NCBI GenBank assembly: GCA_003993805.1
Contig: RSEF01000004.1
Span: forward strand, 8,876,520-8,940,519
Direction of reading: 5' to 3'
DNA: 64,000 nucleotides
From: Himantopus leucocephalus
Lineage: Eukaryota; Chordata; Aves; Charadriiformes; Recurvirostridae
Numbering within the stretch: position 1 is the first letter of the stretch; every line of letters begins with the position of its first letter. The notes under the pieces were generated by a model. It was not told the DNA's origin, made no database searches, and worked only from the letters and a program-made list of their open reading frames with translations. Below, in pieces: positions 1 through 12,400 of the stretch. Both the position numbers and the translations under genes were made by a program.

Positions 1-60
1 GGGTGAGAGAATAATTGTCTGAACAACAATAAATCATTGTGGGTTCTTCAAACCATAACA
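1..60 (-). mobile_element. 5' end of an endogenous retrovirus LTR, cut by the window edge
   Basis: Read on the minus strand, the segment starts TGTTATGGTTTGAAGAACCC at position 60 and runs leftward out of the window. It matches the plus-strand segment at 18498-18557 in inverted orientation with 55 of 60 bases identical by my hand alignment, and the similarity stops exactly at the TGTTATGG end. A sharp shared boundary beginning with TG is what an LTR end looks like, so I call it an LTR terminus. The family is not one I can name. No coding sequence is visible in this piece. Confidence 0.72.
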
Positions 61-1330
61 CAGTCTCAATAATCTTCATAGCAATTAAAATCTTCTTAAT
101 ACTAGTGGGTAATCAGACGAGGTGGATCTCCCTTCAGAACTTGCTCGCATACCCCTTGAAATTGTTGTTAGAGGAATCAGAACTCCCAATCTTTCTATTT
201 CAAAAATTTACACTCTGAAACCCCACCCTTAAAACATCAAGGTTCAGGATCGCTATTTAAATCAAAGCTCAAATATTCAGACACTAGATATTCTCTTCTT
301 TCAAGTGAGTCTTTTGAAAAAAATAAACATTCCTTTATTTTCACTAGATCAGGTTAACGTATTTCCCAGGAGATACTACTTTTGCAGATGGCTTGAATTA
401 GAGGACTGCTATAGTTATCATTATGCTGCTATTCAAATAGAAAATTTTTAGAACATGGCAAAAAGGAGAGAAATAATGTGTCTCATATACGCTATCCAGA
501 CTCAGTGCAGGCAGGCAGGAAAATGAGAACACGTAAAATCAAAATATTAAAAATAATCAACCAGAAGAATGCTTGAAAAATTGAAAATGTTAAGTATGTC
601 TGACATTAAGATATGAAATTAATATATTCAAGGTAGAGAAGAAAAGCATAGTAGTAGGACTATTTACACAGAAAAAAAGAATTTGAAGTCTGAACGACAC
701 ACAGGAAAGAAGTAATGCTATGTCAAATTTAACATCTAGAGGTACAAAAAAAGCGGCCTTTTTTCCCTTTGTCTTTTTTTCTGCAGTTTTTTACACCGTG
801 CTGAAGATGGATCCATATGTACAATCAGATATACACACCAAACCATATTAAGTGTGAGGATTCAATTTCCAAGTGTTTATGGATGCAACCACAATTCATC
901 AGAAAAATGGAAGAAAAAATGCCACTGAAATAGCTATTGACTACAAGACTCTGATTTATCTCCTATTAAATTTATCGTGAGAAATAACATAACCTAATGA
1001 ACCGATATACTAACTGGTGTGCTATGGGGACCTTGACCCTAATGCTTCTTTGGGAGTTAACTAGTAGTGAAAAGGTGTTTTAAAAGTCTTCATCCAGCCC
1101 ACACAAATAATCACAACGTCACAAAAGCAGTGTATAATCAGAACTGGAAAAAAAAGGTGTCAATCAGGTCAAAACCGAGATTAATTTACATATATGCAAA
1201 GAGAGACCTTCTCAAGTCTTCCAAAGGTTTTTAATCTGTATTTTCTCAGCGCCATTTACTTTAATGCATTATCTTTTTCTTTAGGCTGCAGGCAAACAGA
1301 AAAACAAAATAAAAGGCAATTTAGCTATAA
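61..1330. other. Non-coding AT-rich sequence, nothing recognised
   Basis: No open frame over 60 codons, no recognisable exon, no repeat of a family I know. The stretch holds short A and T runs (for example around 748 and 775) only. Confidence 0.6.
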
Positions 1331-1410
1331 AATCATAGAATCATAGAATCATTGAAAATGGGAGTACAATTAGGTCAAACCTCATCTGTTTTAAAAATCA
1401 TAGCAATGTG
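1331..1410 (-). mobile_element. CR1 LINE 3' tail, very short and diverged
   Basis: The segment begins with two and a half copies of the octamer ATCATAGA, followed by sequence resembling the reverse complement of the avian CR1 3' UTR (a diverged version of the block that normally reads GGTTGGAAAAGACCTC, then a TCAAACCTCATC segment). CR1 elements end in this octamer repeat instead of poly(A), so the element lies on the minus strand with its 3' end at 1331. Only about 80 bp survive, which is typical of heavily 5'-truncated copies. No coding part is left. Confidence 0.75.
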
Positions 1411-1850
1411 CAAATGCCTCAGATAAAATGGTCTATTTTTAATATAACGATGTCCTGTCTGCAGAATACGATAATACAGGATAGACCTGAAACTAATCTT
1501 AGAATACTTCACTTACTGATTCTTCCATAAAAAGTAACTGCAACAATTAGCAATCTAATGCATTTTCATTCGTGAGCAATGAAGAAAGGTCTTGTTCATA
1601 TTTGATAAGAGCATAAAGCAGATCTGAGGCAATGTAATTAACCAGTTATACTTCTTATTAGATTAAAATTGTCTTTTCTGTCATAACTGATATTTATAAC
1701 TTGCCATCCGAAATAACAGTTTATCTGTTTTCACCACATTGCTGTATTACAGAATGCTGAGTATATGGTGTGTTTTTGTTAGAAATATATCAAACCAAAT
1801 AAATAATCGTGCAAAGGCACCCTCTTCTCAAGCTTCCTACTACAGAATCC

Positions 1851-1870
1851 TATATACATATATATATATA
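1851..1870. repeat. TA-rich microsatellite
   Basis: A 20-bp run of alternating T and A with one C interruption, followed by further TATATG words to about 1890. Confidence 0.85.
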
Positions 1871-3205
1871 AAACTATATGTGGATATATGAAAATACATG
1901 CTGAAGTCTGGATACAAACACGATACATATATGGCTAACAGTATTTTCTAGAATTCTTTGTGGGATTATTCTTTGTAAAGAACGGCTGAAAAAAAACCCC
2001 CAAATATGAAGTTGCACTAACCTTTTAATAAAGAACTTTTATTCTGCAAGAGAAAAAAAAAATCACAAATAGCTTAATCACCATTTTGGAGCCTTTTTCA
2101 TACGGTTTTTATTATACAGGTATGGCAAGACAATCCTTTAAAATGCAGCCCTGAAGACAACAAAAGTAAAGGAAAAACTGCCAAAGCATACAGATTGATG
2201 CCTCCTCCTTTGGATGATATACAGAATGGTATTCTGTTTACATTTATTTCATTTTTGAAAGCCACAATAGAATAATCCTCCTATGAGTTCTGAGAATTAG
2301 TGTCTCCACAGATGCAAAGGTGGTAAGACAAAAAGTGATTTGCCTTGACCTTTCTAAATGGCTTTCTGGAGGTTTTGTTTTCTTGTGTTGTTTTTTTTTT
2401 TCGTTTCAAAGGCATTAGAACTAAATATGGAACAGGAACGATATTCAAAATACTAAGAACTTGCATTTTTCTCCCTGTATTGTTCTTACTAACAGATATT
2501 TTTGAAAACCAAAAATTGCTGCCTTTTTCATTTTGAAGCTGAACTATACAAGATTTGATAGTTTAGTTGCTTTGTTTGTTATATAGTATTGATTTCAGGC
2601 TTCAAATGCCAATACAAACAAATTTGCACCCTAATTAGCTTTCATTAATCACTTTGTTTCCCGGGGCTATACACTACCACACAGCAGACACCAGCTAAAC
2701 TACAAACTGAAAGCAGCAATATGCAATTGTAACTCAGTAACTTGAAGGGGGGGAAAGAAAAAGGGGAAAAAAAGTAATGTTATAACCTTAGCCTTCCACT
2801 GATTTCTCTTGTGTGCCAAACAGAACCTGGTTCTGATTTTTAAGTTGAAAATCTTCCTATTAAAGAGATCAATGCAGAGAACAACAGAAAAGAGGCAATA
2901 AAATACAAACACCTGCAATAAACTGCAGGAAAACTGAGACATTTACCCCTTAAGCAAACATTTTGACTAGAATGGAATACAACACAACATATTATTTAAT
3001 GGATGAAAATATTTATTCTTGATCATTTTGCTTACTAGTTAAGAGGAGAAAGGGCAGATATGACTGCAATTCTAATTGTGAGAAGCCACAGCAAAACCCA
3101 CGTGGCACTCGGGAGATCTTAGGCGACCAAAGACGCCTGATCTAGCTTTGAAAGTAGGACAAGGCAGGGCCAGCTGCTCTTAAATCTCAGGTAATTATCT
3201 TAAGA

Positions 3206-3237
3206 CCTTCTTCTTCCCCCTTCCCTTCTCTTCCCTT
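3206..3237. repeat. Homopyrimidine tract, 32 nt
   Basis: An uninterrupted run of C and T on the plus strand. Such tracts can form triplex (H-DNA) structures if they have mirror symmetry; the symmetry here is only partial. It could also be mistaken for a polypyrimidine tract, but no AG acceptor with an open exon follows. Confidence 0.7.
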
Positions 3238-6049
3238 GAGCTACAACAATAAAAACTTCTAAATGCATATGCAAATAAATAATTTAACTAAATCACTTTG
3301 ATCACTAGAAACTGTTAGTTAACATTAGAACGTTTCAGCTGAGAGAGATTCAGAGAGATTAATTTGTCTTCCACTGTGCACAACAGCTATTCAAAATCCT
3401 CTAAAGACCAAGCTGTGTTGTAATGAAGCATATTTACAGCTTTCTTTATATTTTATTTAGCAAGTAAATACTCTGCCATTTTCAAACTGAGGGAATCTTA
3501 TTTATTTTCATGGAACACATCTTTCCAAACACCATTTACAATGTACTCCGTTCACAAACCAAAAACCACGTGGGAAATCTTGCCCTAGGTCTCCAGACTT
3601 TTGTATCGTATTTTAGTGCACATGGATATTAAATTTCCTAGCCAACCATACCCTTAGATTTGGAAGAACATCATGATACCTTGCTGACTGCAGCTATTAG
3701 TACCTTTATACTTTCCAGAGACCCATCCTAGTTAAAACTGCTCACTAGACGACATTTCTTCCACACCTCAAAACCACATCACTAAATGGCCTATGAAATT
3801 TCTAGGGGGCTACACGCCATTACTCTTTAAACACAGCAGAGTAAAGCATTAATGAGAGCTGAATATCTATTCAGATTTCAGTATCCCGGTTTACAGATGA
3901 CACACTTCAGTGCACAGTTTGATGTTGACCAGGAAAACCTTACACTTAACTTCAACACAAACTCGTTTAAAAGGAAATTGAAAATAGAAGTACTTTATGC
4001 ACCATCCAAAATAGACACTACTGTTTCACATAGCTCCAAGAAGAAGAAACGACAGAGAAACCACACTTAACCTATCAAACGAGGATTATATCTTAAAGGC
4101 CTCTCTCTTCCTGTATCCAGCTGACTTGCTTTAGATGCTTTCCTGACAAAACCTCCTCAGGGACTCATCTTCCTCAGGTTTCTTCAGCCAGAGAAGCCCA
4201 TTTGAAAGTGGAGCCTGTGAGCTTTCAGAGTTCATCTCCATTTGGAGTTTTTCAAGGAGCTGAGCAGATTTAACACATTCCTCCCCCCCACTTGTTCTCA
4301 CATCCCAAGCATGTTTATTTTTAATTGCTGTAAGAAATAGTTATGAAATGTATCCAAATAAATGAAATATGTTGATTATTTTATTCTTCCTTTGAGATGC
4401 AAATGTTGCTTTCCCCGATCAGGCATGCTCTCTTTATCTGACTGAGCAGCGCGTTAGTGATCTGCTGGCCCCGTGAGAAGTTACGCTTTTGAGCTCTTCT
4501 CCCTTACTTAGCTGGTAATCAAAGACCTGCAGGTAGACACGTTCTGCAACAAATTGGTAGTGAAAAGTGTTTGTATCCACTGAACTTTTATTTTTCATCA
4601 ACCTGCGCATATTGTCCTTTAGATAACCTCCAAATCAGATTAAGTACGTGTTATGCCATGTGTCTTTTCATTGAAACGACACATAGAGATAATAAATCAC
4701 TTTCAAGTGACAGTAGTTTTGGAATTTAAATCTCTTCAAGGAATCCTGTGGTATCATCAAAAAGTCTTCTGTGGAGATGCACACTTTCATGTCTTTAAAG
4801 ACATCAGATATCATCAACTCAGAGATGCAACTTCCAGAATTTAAACCTCCCTTAACACAGCGCAAGAAGGTATCAATGGGTTTAGGCTAACTATCCACAC
4901 TCCCGTCATCCCAGTCTTTCATGGGAATTTGTACTGCGTATTCTTTTTATTCAACAGTGCGATTAATTACGTGACATTTTGATTATTAGTAGGAAAGTGG
5001 AGAATTACATATATTATACATGTTTACCAGAAGCAGGTATTTAAAATTCCTTGTGAAGCCCACTGTATGCAGCTGAATACCTGGACTAATGTATGAGGGA
5101 TGAAGTATTTTACTGCCGTTCCTATGGAGCATTTCAGTTGTATAAGCTTAAGAATTATGACTTGTTTCAAGACAATGACTAGCAGCCTCATGGACCAAAG
5201 AGAAGGTGGTATCCCACTGCTAGCAGTCAAGTATTAATCAAGAAAGAACAGAGTATTTTACAAACTTCCAGCTTTCTATTTCAGTCTTAAAGAAACTAGC
5301 AAGTTTTTATTCCCCCAGGCCATAATTACTAGTAAGTGGAAGAAGCTCATGAATTGAAGATATAACAATTGCGATTTTCATAATTACGGATAAAATTTTA
5401 AACATGGTTCGCATTTAAAGGAAGAAGAAAATTAAGGTTAGACTAAAGGATTTCAGAGCTCTAAGACTTTCATAATCCTTATACCAATGTTGTACTGAAG
5501 CTTTGCCATTCACTTTAGGGGATAAAAAACAGTTTAAGAGCTATAATATTTAAAAATTAAAGAGGTAAGATAAGCCAAGTTGAAAAGATATTTTCTCACA
5601 CATTTTCAGTCGCAGACCCAGCAAGTATGCCTTTGTATACCGAATGTCACCAGAAGAGGTGCCATGATTGGGAAGATTGTTTAAAAAAGACTGCCATTTC
5701 AAAACTGAGGGATATAAATCGTGCTCATAATATGATCTGAAGGAAAGAAAATCCCCAATATGCCCAGCTGTGTCCTCTGGAGATCAACCGAATTGCAACT
5801 CTGCTTTTCCTCCACTTGTCACAGAACAGCAAGACAAAGTGTGTCTGTAAACGTTGGTGACAGCAGCAGGTACTAGCAAGCCCGCAGGAAGGCTTTAAAG
5901 TATGAAAATTCCAAACTCAGTGCCAAATTCTGACCTGGTTCAAACTGGAGATAGTTTTATTGAGATCAACAACATTAACAATTCATGCTACCTAAAGGTT
6001 TGGCCAGAAGAGTGGAAGCAATTGCCTTGCCGTATGGACAACTTTGTCA

Positions 6050-6240
6050 GCGTGTGGAACACAAACCTGCCGCAGTGCAGGCTGGTGGCGCAAATTCGGG
6101 CCCTTGTCCCGAGCGCGAGGAGAGCCCCCGGGAAAGCAGGTACAGCGGGACCACTCAGGATGGTGGTCCCTGCTTTCACCAGCGCTACACAGCGTCCTCA
6201 ACCAGGGCTCACCAACTCGTGAGAGTCCGAGCCTAGAAAC
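6050..6240. other. CpG-dense, GC-rich patch of unknown origin
   Basis: About 13 CpG dinucleotides in 190 bp (for example the cluster at 6107-6120), in a neighbourhood where CpG is rare. Overlapping open frames run through it on both strands (5902-6222 and 6044-6331 plus, 5992-6279 minus), which is expected because GC-rich sequence has few stop codons; none translates to a recognisable protein. A TATA-box-like word, TATATAAAA, lies at 6252-6260 just downstream. It could be a small CpG island, an exon 1, or part of a young insertion. I cannot tell which. Confidence 0.4.
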
Positions 6241-6260
6241 AATCCACCAGGTATATAAAA

Positions 6261-7529
6261 TGATTATAATCTTAAACAAGATCTATGCTTACTTTAAGCT
6301 CTCTTTCTGGATTTCATATTCATACAAGTAAATAAAGGAATGTAACATATCCCATGGTACTTAACTTGTCCTAAGTGGAGGGATACTTGACTACCAGCAC
6401 AAAAACCTACTAGAGCTGTCTGGGGTGAACATTTTTCTAAATAGTATTTTTTATTAAAATTGCAACATATACGCTTAATTATCAGAATAATTTTTTAAGG
6501 AAAGCAACATACTCCTTGAAACACAATTTCCAAGAGACTTTTTATTCCCATCCAATACCTGATTAATCTTTTCTTCATTATTTTGCTACACAGCTATTAA
6601 TTTTATTACTTAGAACAGGATAATTTGTCATACATTTGATTTAAAATGCCATTCAGCTATATACTACTATTGTCACAGCTGTCAAACACTAACATAAAAT
6701 AAAATAGGAAACATTTTTTGGAGGCTTTTGATACTTGCAGAAAAGATAATGAAGTCACTGGACAACATTATCTGATGGGTTAACTTCACGGATGACAAAG
6801 TTAGGTAAGAAAGTAGAATTTGAAAGGTTACTCTAAAGGGATATTGCCATCATGTTTCATTGCAGATTTATCACTGAAGCAGAGTAACTGAATGGAGTAT
6901 AGACAATCGTAATTAACTGTAAAACAGCGTACTAGTTTTGAAGTGTATTAAGTATTTTATGAAGGTGTATTATTAGCTATTAAGTTTTAAATAAGGACCT
7001 AACATTCAGTCATTAAAATGTGCTTTTTTCAGACACATTATCCAATCATTAGCAGACGAATTGTTTAAGACCTGTTCTTACCACTGTTACAGAAATAGTT
7101 TTAAAAAATATAATAAGCACAATGGCTACAATGACTTTTTGAGGCATTAAAAGCCAAACAGAAAACAAACAGAAACTTGACATGTGCTTGCTAAATAGCA
7201 CTTTAACGGAATTATAAGAATACAATATTAAAACTCTTGGCCATGCTGCATACTCAAAAGATCAAATAGCTTTATGCCTCTAGAAGTAAGAAATATACTG
7301 AAAAATGTTTTTCACTACATATTCTGAGCTGAGATACGGGCAGCTTCTCTCTGCTACCCTAAACTACAAGCAGTGCTGCAGTGGATGACTTTATTTCTTT
7401 AGCCTGCATTCTGAGAAACCATGCATGGTGAAAAAGTACCTCAAAATATCATTCATAGAATGCAATTCTATTTGTAGAAGAATTTCAGTTTCATAAACTA
7501 CATAAAGGAAAACTTCTTGCTGACTTCAT
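6261..7529. other. Non-coding AT-rich sequence, nothing recognised
   Basis: No usable open frame, no known repeat. Base composition falls straight back to strongly AT-rich after the GC patch. Confidence 0.55.
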
Positions 7530-7539
7530 ATGGGTACCA

Positions 7540-7690
7540 AAGGGACGCCTACAAGGGCACCTATGGACCGTGAGCACCCCCATTTGACTGGAGCCGAGCC
7601 AGCTTTGCTCCCCAGCAGAGCAGTGGCCGGTGCTGCTGGGTCCAGCTGTGGGCAAGGACCAGGGCCAGCCCCGAGGGCTCCAAACCCAGA
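7540..7690. other. Second GC-rich patch, unknown
   Basis: About 150 bp of markedly GC-rich sequence with five or so CpGs, followed by an AATAAA word at 7722-7727. A 106-codon plus-strand frame (7530-7850) and two minus-strand frames overlap it. The plus frame is Ala/Pro/Gly-rich only within the GC-rich part, as composition predicts. It could be part of a decayed LTR, an exon, or a local compositional excursion. No family is recognised. Confidence 0.3.
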
Positions 7691-7850
7691 GACAGTGACA
7701 GAGAAACTCCCCTGCGTTTTCAATAAACAAAAGCCGAAGAGTTTCAGCAGATGGCAGTCAAAGTGCTCTTCCTCCTACAAAAAATGTAAGCAGCTAGTAA
7801 AATATATCAAGATTAATTTATGTTGGAAAAATGTAAGTAGAGGAAATTGA

Positions 7851-8855
7851 ATGAATCCCCTTCCTCAAAAGACCCAACTTTGATCCTTAAAATCTTTCAG
7901 TAAGTTTAAATTAACTACAAGTAATCGCTATTCACCACTACAGCCTTTTCTTTACCCTCGGAACCTCACTTAAGGCTTTGATCTCATTCTTACCCAGCTA
8001 ATTTCATTCTGCTTAAATATTACAGATTGCTTTGATAAAGTCTTCCTGTGCTTCCCTATTTTACAGGTTTGACTTCAACAGCACCACTCAATACAGCTAC
8101 TAACCTAAAGCCGCATTTGCAAAGCAGAACCTATAGGTCACTTTATCCGTGAAGATATTACATTGCTAAAAAATATGAAGGTTTCCTGATCAGTTTATTA
8201 CATCTGTAATTACCCAAAGCCAAGCCAATTATGTCAAAAAAGGACAAATTGCCTAGACTGACATTAAATAGCTCCAACCGGAAAGTCTTAATTTACATGC
8301 TGACTGGACTGCAAAAGTTTACCTTTATATTTTTATGATCCTATATTTAACCAAGTATGAAGAAACGTTTAGGAAAGAAGTCATTAAAATACAATTATAT
8401 ATTTGTCCATTCCTTCTATTCTCCAGCCTCTCTCCAAACTGACTACAAAGGTTTAACACAGAGACAGAGAGAAGCAAAAACTGGCAGAGAGAGTCGGGTG
8501 CTCTCCGAGCTGAAAGCTTGCTGCTTTATGGACTACGGAGACAATGTCACATCGAGAAAAGGGACTTATACATCGAAGTGATTTTGTCAACGCTCATTTT
8601 GTTATTGTTATTGTGCCAGTGTGAAGTCCAACACAGTGTTTACAGATTGGAGGCAGGATAAAATTATGATATAATCCTGCTACTCATATGAAGCCAAAAC
8701 TCGATTACGGCAGAGGTTTCATGGAACAAAGACTGTGAAAATATGCAAACCACATAAACTAAAATGCTACATATTAAAAAAAAAAAAAAGAGACATTATT
8801 CCATGTCTGTATATTCACCTTTCACCAGCCCATTTAAGTGCCTTTTTTATTTCAG
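7851..8855. other. Non-coding AT-rich sequence upstream of a candidate exon
   Basis: Nothing recognised apart from a poly-A run at about 8776-8789 and the polypyrimidine stretch at 8841-8853 that precedes the candidate acceptor site at 8854-8855. Confidence 0.5.
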
Positions 8856-9090
8856 AGCTACAACTGACAATACTATTAGTGAATCTGATATGCTGGACTC
8901 CATTCCATCCGTCAGTGGATGTGACAGTCATTGTCTTTCTCAAGCGGGACTTCCAGGACAAACAGAGTTCCTAACTTCTAAACCAAATGAACAAAATCAC
9001 ACATTATTGAATTCAATGACAAAATACCAGCGGATATCAGTAAGCACAAACCAGCCTCCTAAAGAGCAAACACCACGGCTGCAAGTTTGA
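8856..9090 (+). CDS. Candidate terminal coding exon of an unidentified host gene
   Basis: Seen: a T-rich tract ending in TTTTTTATTTCAG at 8855 is followed by a frame open to a TGA at 9088-9090. If the acceptor is used, the exon starts one base before a codon boundary and encodes 77 residues. The frame upstream is open only from 8758, so the coding claim rests on the part after the acceptor. The peptide is polar and probably disordered, rich in Ser, Thr, Asn, Gln and Pro, with an acidic SESDMLDS segment near residues 8-15 and a C-terminus ending TPRLQV that could be a PDZ-type ligand. An AATAAA word lies at 9479-9484, which would give a short 3' UTR. I recognise no family. It may equally be a chance open frame of normal length for 64 kb of sequence. 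Confidence 0.2.
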
Positions 9091-9427
9091 TAGTAGAACC
9101 TGTATTTGTGTTCCTCATTTTTCGCTCCCTTGTAAATGTAACCGAGAAAGGCAGACTTTCTTCTGGAGAACGTGCATAATTTCTCATGGCATCACTCAGC
9201 AATGATGAAGTATAAACAGTGAAATCAAAGGGATGGCAGTTAACACAAGGTAAAAAAACCTGGTCCAATCTCTTTGCAATAGAGCAATTCTTCCAAAAGG
9301 AAGACAAAGGTCTAAATGCAATGCTTAGATCGCAACACCACAAATGCAAACCAGGAAGATTTTTAAATACACACTTATGGATTAGCAGCCGTGCTGACAA
9401 GTTAAGCATTAAAACTGTGATGTTATT

Positions 9428-9442
9428 AAAAAAAAAAAAAAA
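9428..9442. repeat. Poly-A run, 15 nt
   Basis: Fifteen consecutive A. It lies 36 bp before an AATAAA word at 9479-9484, and no recognised retroposon precedes it. Confidence 0.9.
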
Positions 9443-9478
9443 CCAACACCCAAACTCTAGATTTATCCAGACGTTATT

Positions 9479-9484
9479 AATAAA
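9479..9484 (+). promoter_or_regulatory. AATAAA word, possible polyadenylation signal for the candidate exon
   Basis: Canonical hexamer 390 bp after the TGA of the candidate exon at 8856-9090. The hexamer is frequent by chance in AT-rich DNA, so it supports the exon only weakly. Confidence 0.2.
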
Positions 9485-9491
9485 CATCTAA

Positions 9492-12400
9492 TATACAGAA
9501 GCATATCTGCACTGTGCACTGCATCTCACTTCTTTCTGAGGGTAAGTCTGCTATAAGCTATTAATAGTATTTTATTNCTCAACCTTATGAAACTGAGAAC
9601 ATGCAGAAATAGGCTATGAACATGCCATTCCCCTACAGAGAAAGAAAGAAGTCACAATACAATCAAAGAGCAACCTGATTACTTCACAAGTTGCTACTAT
9701 GCTTAGAAATTCTACTCTGCTGAATGGAGTACAGGAGTTTATATGACAGAGATTTTGATAACAGAATGTTCAGCAAACAACTTCTAACTTCTCACCTTGA
9801 ATTTAAACACATATTTTTCCAGAAAAATCTTTTGGAACATCATACATGAGAAGGATGGTATTTCTAGCACCTCTTCAAAAAGTAAAAGATGGAATATGTC
9901 TTGAAAGCAGTATCTGAAGGTATTCTTGGAAATACCTACCATATGTTTAATTTTTTCTGTTTCATTTCTTGAGTATGGCAACAGATACTGAAACTATAAA
10001 AATAATTGATTCTTGAGCACTGAGAAGTGTTTTTTCTTTGTGTATAAGGCATTCAGTTGATGTGCTTATGTCACAGAGACGCCAGTGTGAGCAAGTAATA
10101 AAGCACTCAATAAATTTATTGGCCTGCGCATTTCAGCAGAAAGAGTCATAGTAAAGATTTCAATATTACTGCCATTAGGGACCATTATAAAGGTATTATT
10201 TCCTTCCTTAAACGTGTGAACCAAATTCAAAAGAAGAAAAATTCCTCCTTCTGATTGCACACACATGTATCTATATCAGATTCTTCTACTCTGTATTTGG
10301 ATTCATTTTTTCTTTAATTGCAGTGCCTCAGATTGTAAATCAAAGTTCCAGATGAGATTACAAGTAAATTGTAAAATATATATGATGCAAATATTCTCAG
10401 TGCTGAAAGAATTGGCTTCATTTTTGTTCAGTCAGCTTGTGAAGTATCATCAGCTACACCCATTTCACAATCCCCTCGTGAAGGGAAAATGGCAAAATAG
10501 TAATCAGAATTACCTGATAATGTAATCTCACACCGGATGTTTGAGTGCTATGAAAAGAAGTATTTCCCAACCACATGTGGAAGTTTTAATGTTGCAAATA
10601 CAAAAAATCATGGAAAACATTCAGAATGAAAAAAACATTTTGTCTTGCATAAACTGAATTGTGCTGCTACTTTGCGAAGTGCAAACAGTGACATTCAGTC
10701 TCTTTGTGTTTCCAGTATATTTAACCTCAATTCAATAGTAAAGTCAAATCCTGGCATTATACTAAAAGATATCCTTAAGTGTCTGCAAAATAATTAAGGT
10801 AAGAGGATCTTCTTCCAACTATCACAGTAAACTTGGATTAAATATTATCTGTCCAGCAAGCAGATTTTGCAATACTAAAATGTATTAAAGACCCTGAATG
10901 TTTAACTTTTTGGAATGTCTGTTGAAGGAGATATACAGAATAGAGAGTATAATGGAGCTAACGTTCCAAACTCTTGGACATGCTGGATGTGTAGAGCACC
11001 TTCGTACTGCAGGAAGCTACTCACTCTCATGCAGAATACAGGTAGCAGGTAGGTCTGTAGCTAATTAGACTTACTACAAAAGCATCAGTTTGGTGTACAA
11101 GTAAATCACCTGCACTCTGCATGTGCAATGGGCACCTGCTCTCTTTAAGCATCCAATGCGAGCAGGGAAGAGAGAGCAACTGTAAGACACCACTACCAGG
11201 CCACGTCATCTACAGTCTGCTCCCGGCTGCCTAAGGAGCCAACTGTGAATTGCATGACTAGATCTGGAAGCAAGGTTTTCCCAGATCACCACTGGTCTTG
11301 TGACCACAGGCAACGCATCACATGATGAAGGAAGGCCTAAAAAGCAGAGAGTGACCAGCTCACATTTTAAAATTAGATGCTGGAATAATATTCAAGGCTG
11401 TTAGGAAAAGAAAAGGCCATAGGTAAGATTGTGTCCGTGGCCCTGACACAGGCTTTCCATCACAAGGTGGGAAAAACTCCAGAGATTGGCCCTGTCTTCA
11501 GGGCTTTCTTTTAACCAGGAGAGGTGCACACATCCTTGCACTAGCTCAAAACCGGACTTTATATTCCATCGCATCTCCATGCATCGTGCATGTCCTGTGA
11601 CTGATGTTCTCATACCCATACGTACTGTGCCTGAATGAAGGATCTCAGCCTCCCCAACTTTATTCCTTACATGCAAGTAACAAGTACATACGCTCCTATT
11701 GGTAGGTAAGAACAGTGGGGAAATCTTATTTCAGCGACACTTTTAGAAGATGTGTATCTGAAGGCAAATCGGCAGAAGGCAAATGGAATTTTTTTTAGTA
11801 CTCTGAAGTGGCTCCTTTGCTTACTCACCCCACATACATTTACCCACCCGCTGCTCTCACTAGGATCTCACTGGTATCTACTTCACTTTCAATATTGAGT
11901 TCCTTTAAAATAAGCTAAATTGGGAACTATTTGATGTCTCCCGAATTAGCTATTTCTAACAGGAACATCATCCTTACAGAAGCCTAGCCACCCGGGAAAC
12001 TCTGTCAAATGCAGCAGACATCAAAGACAAAACGCTGCCTGCCATTCTCTGCTCAGCTCAGCAAAAAGTATTCACCCACCCAGGCTTCGCTTTTGTAAAC
12101 CTCTGGCTATTCTACCATCAGCAATCTACAAGGAAAGCAAATGCAGAAGGTTTTCCTGCATTCTGCACATCTCTTTGGAAAGCCAACAGCTCCTCGGCTA
12201 CCAGGCAGCTCTGCTGGAGACAACAAACCTCTGGCTGTGATTCCACCACAGAGATTCTTGACGCAGAATTTTCTCTTCTGCGTTACTTTGGCACACCTGT
12301 GAATATCTACCCACATGTTATTATCCAACATGGAGAAATAAGCACTGCTGTGGACACCAAGGACTTTTTAACTTGTCTTCATACTGCAAATGCATATTGA

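Larger units (their letters stand above)
1411..5984. other. Non-coding AT-rich sequence with minor simple repeats
   Basis: No convincing gene. Open frames here reach at most about 80 codons (for example 2700-2942 minus, 3852-4070 plus), are low-complexity or hydrophobic by base composition, and show no domain. Visible structure is limited to a TA-rich run at 1851-1870, a poly-T run near 2390-2402, and a pure pyrimidine tract at 3206-3237. Confidence 0.55.

Noticed and set aside
5902..6331. Several overlapping open frames on both strands
   Set aside because: They exist because the GC-rich patch has few stop codons; at most one could be real and none resembles a protein I know.
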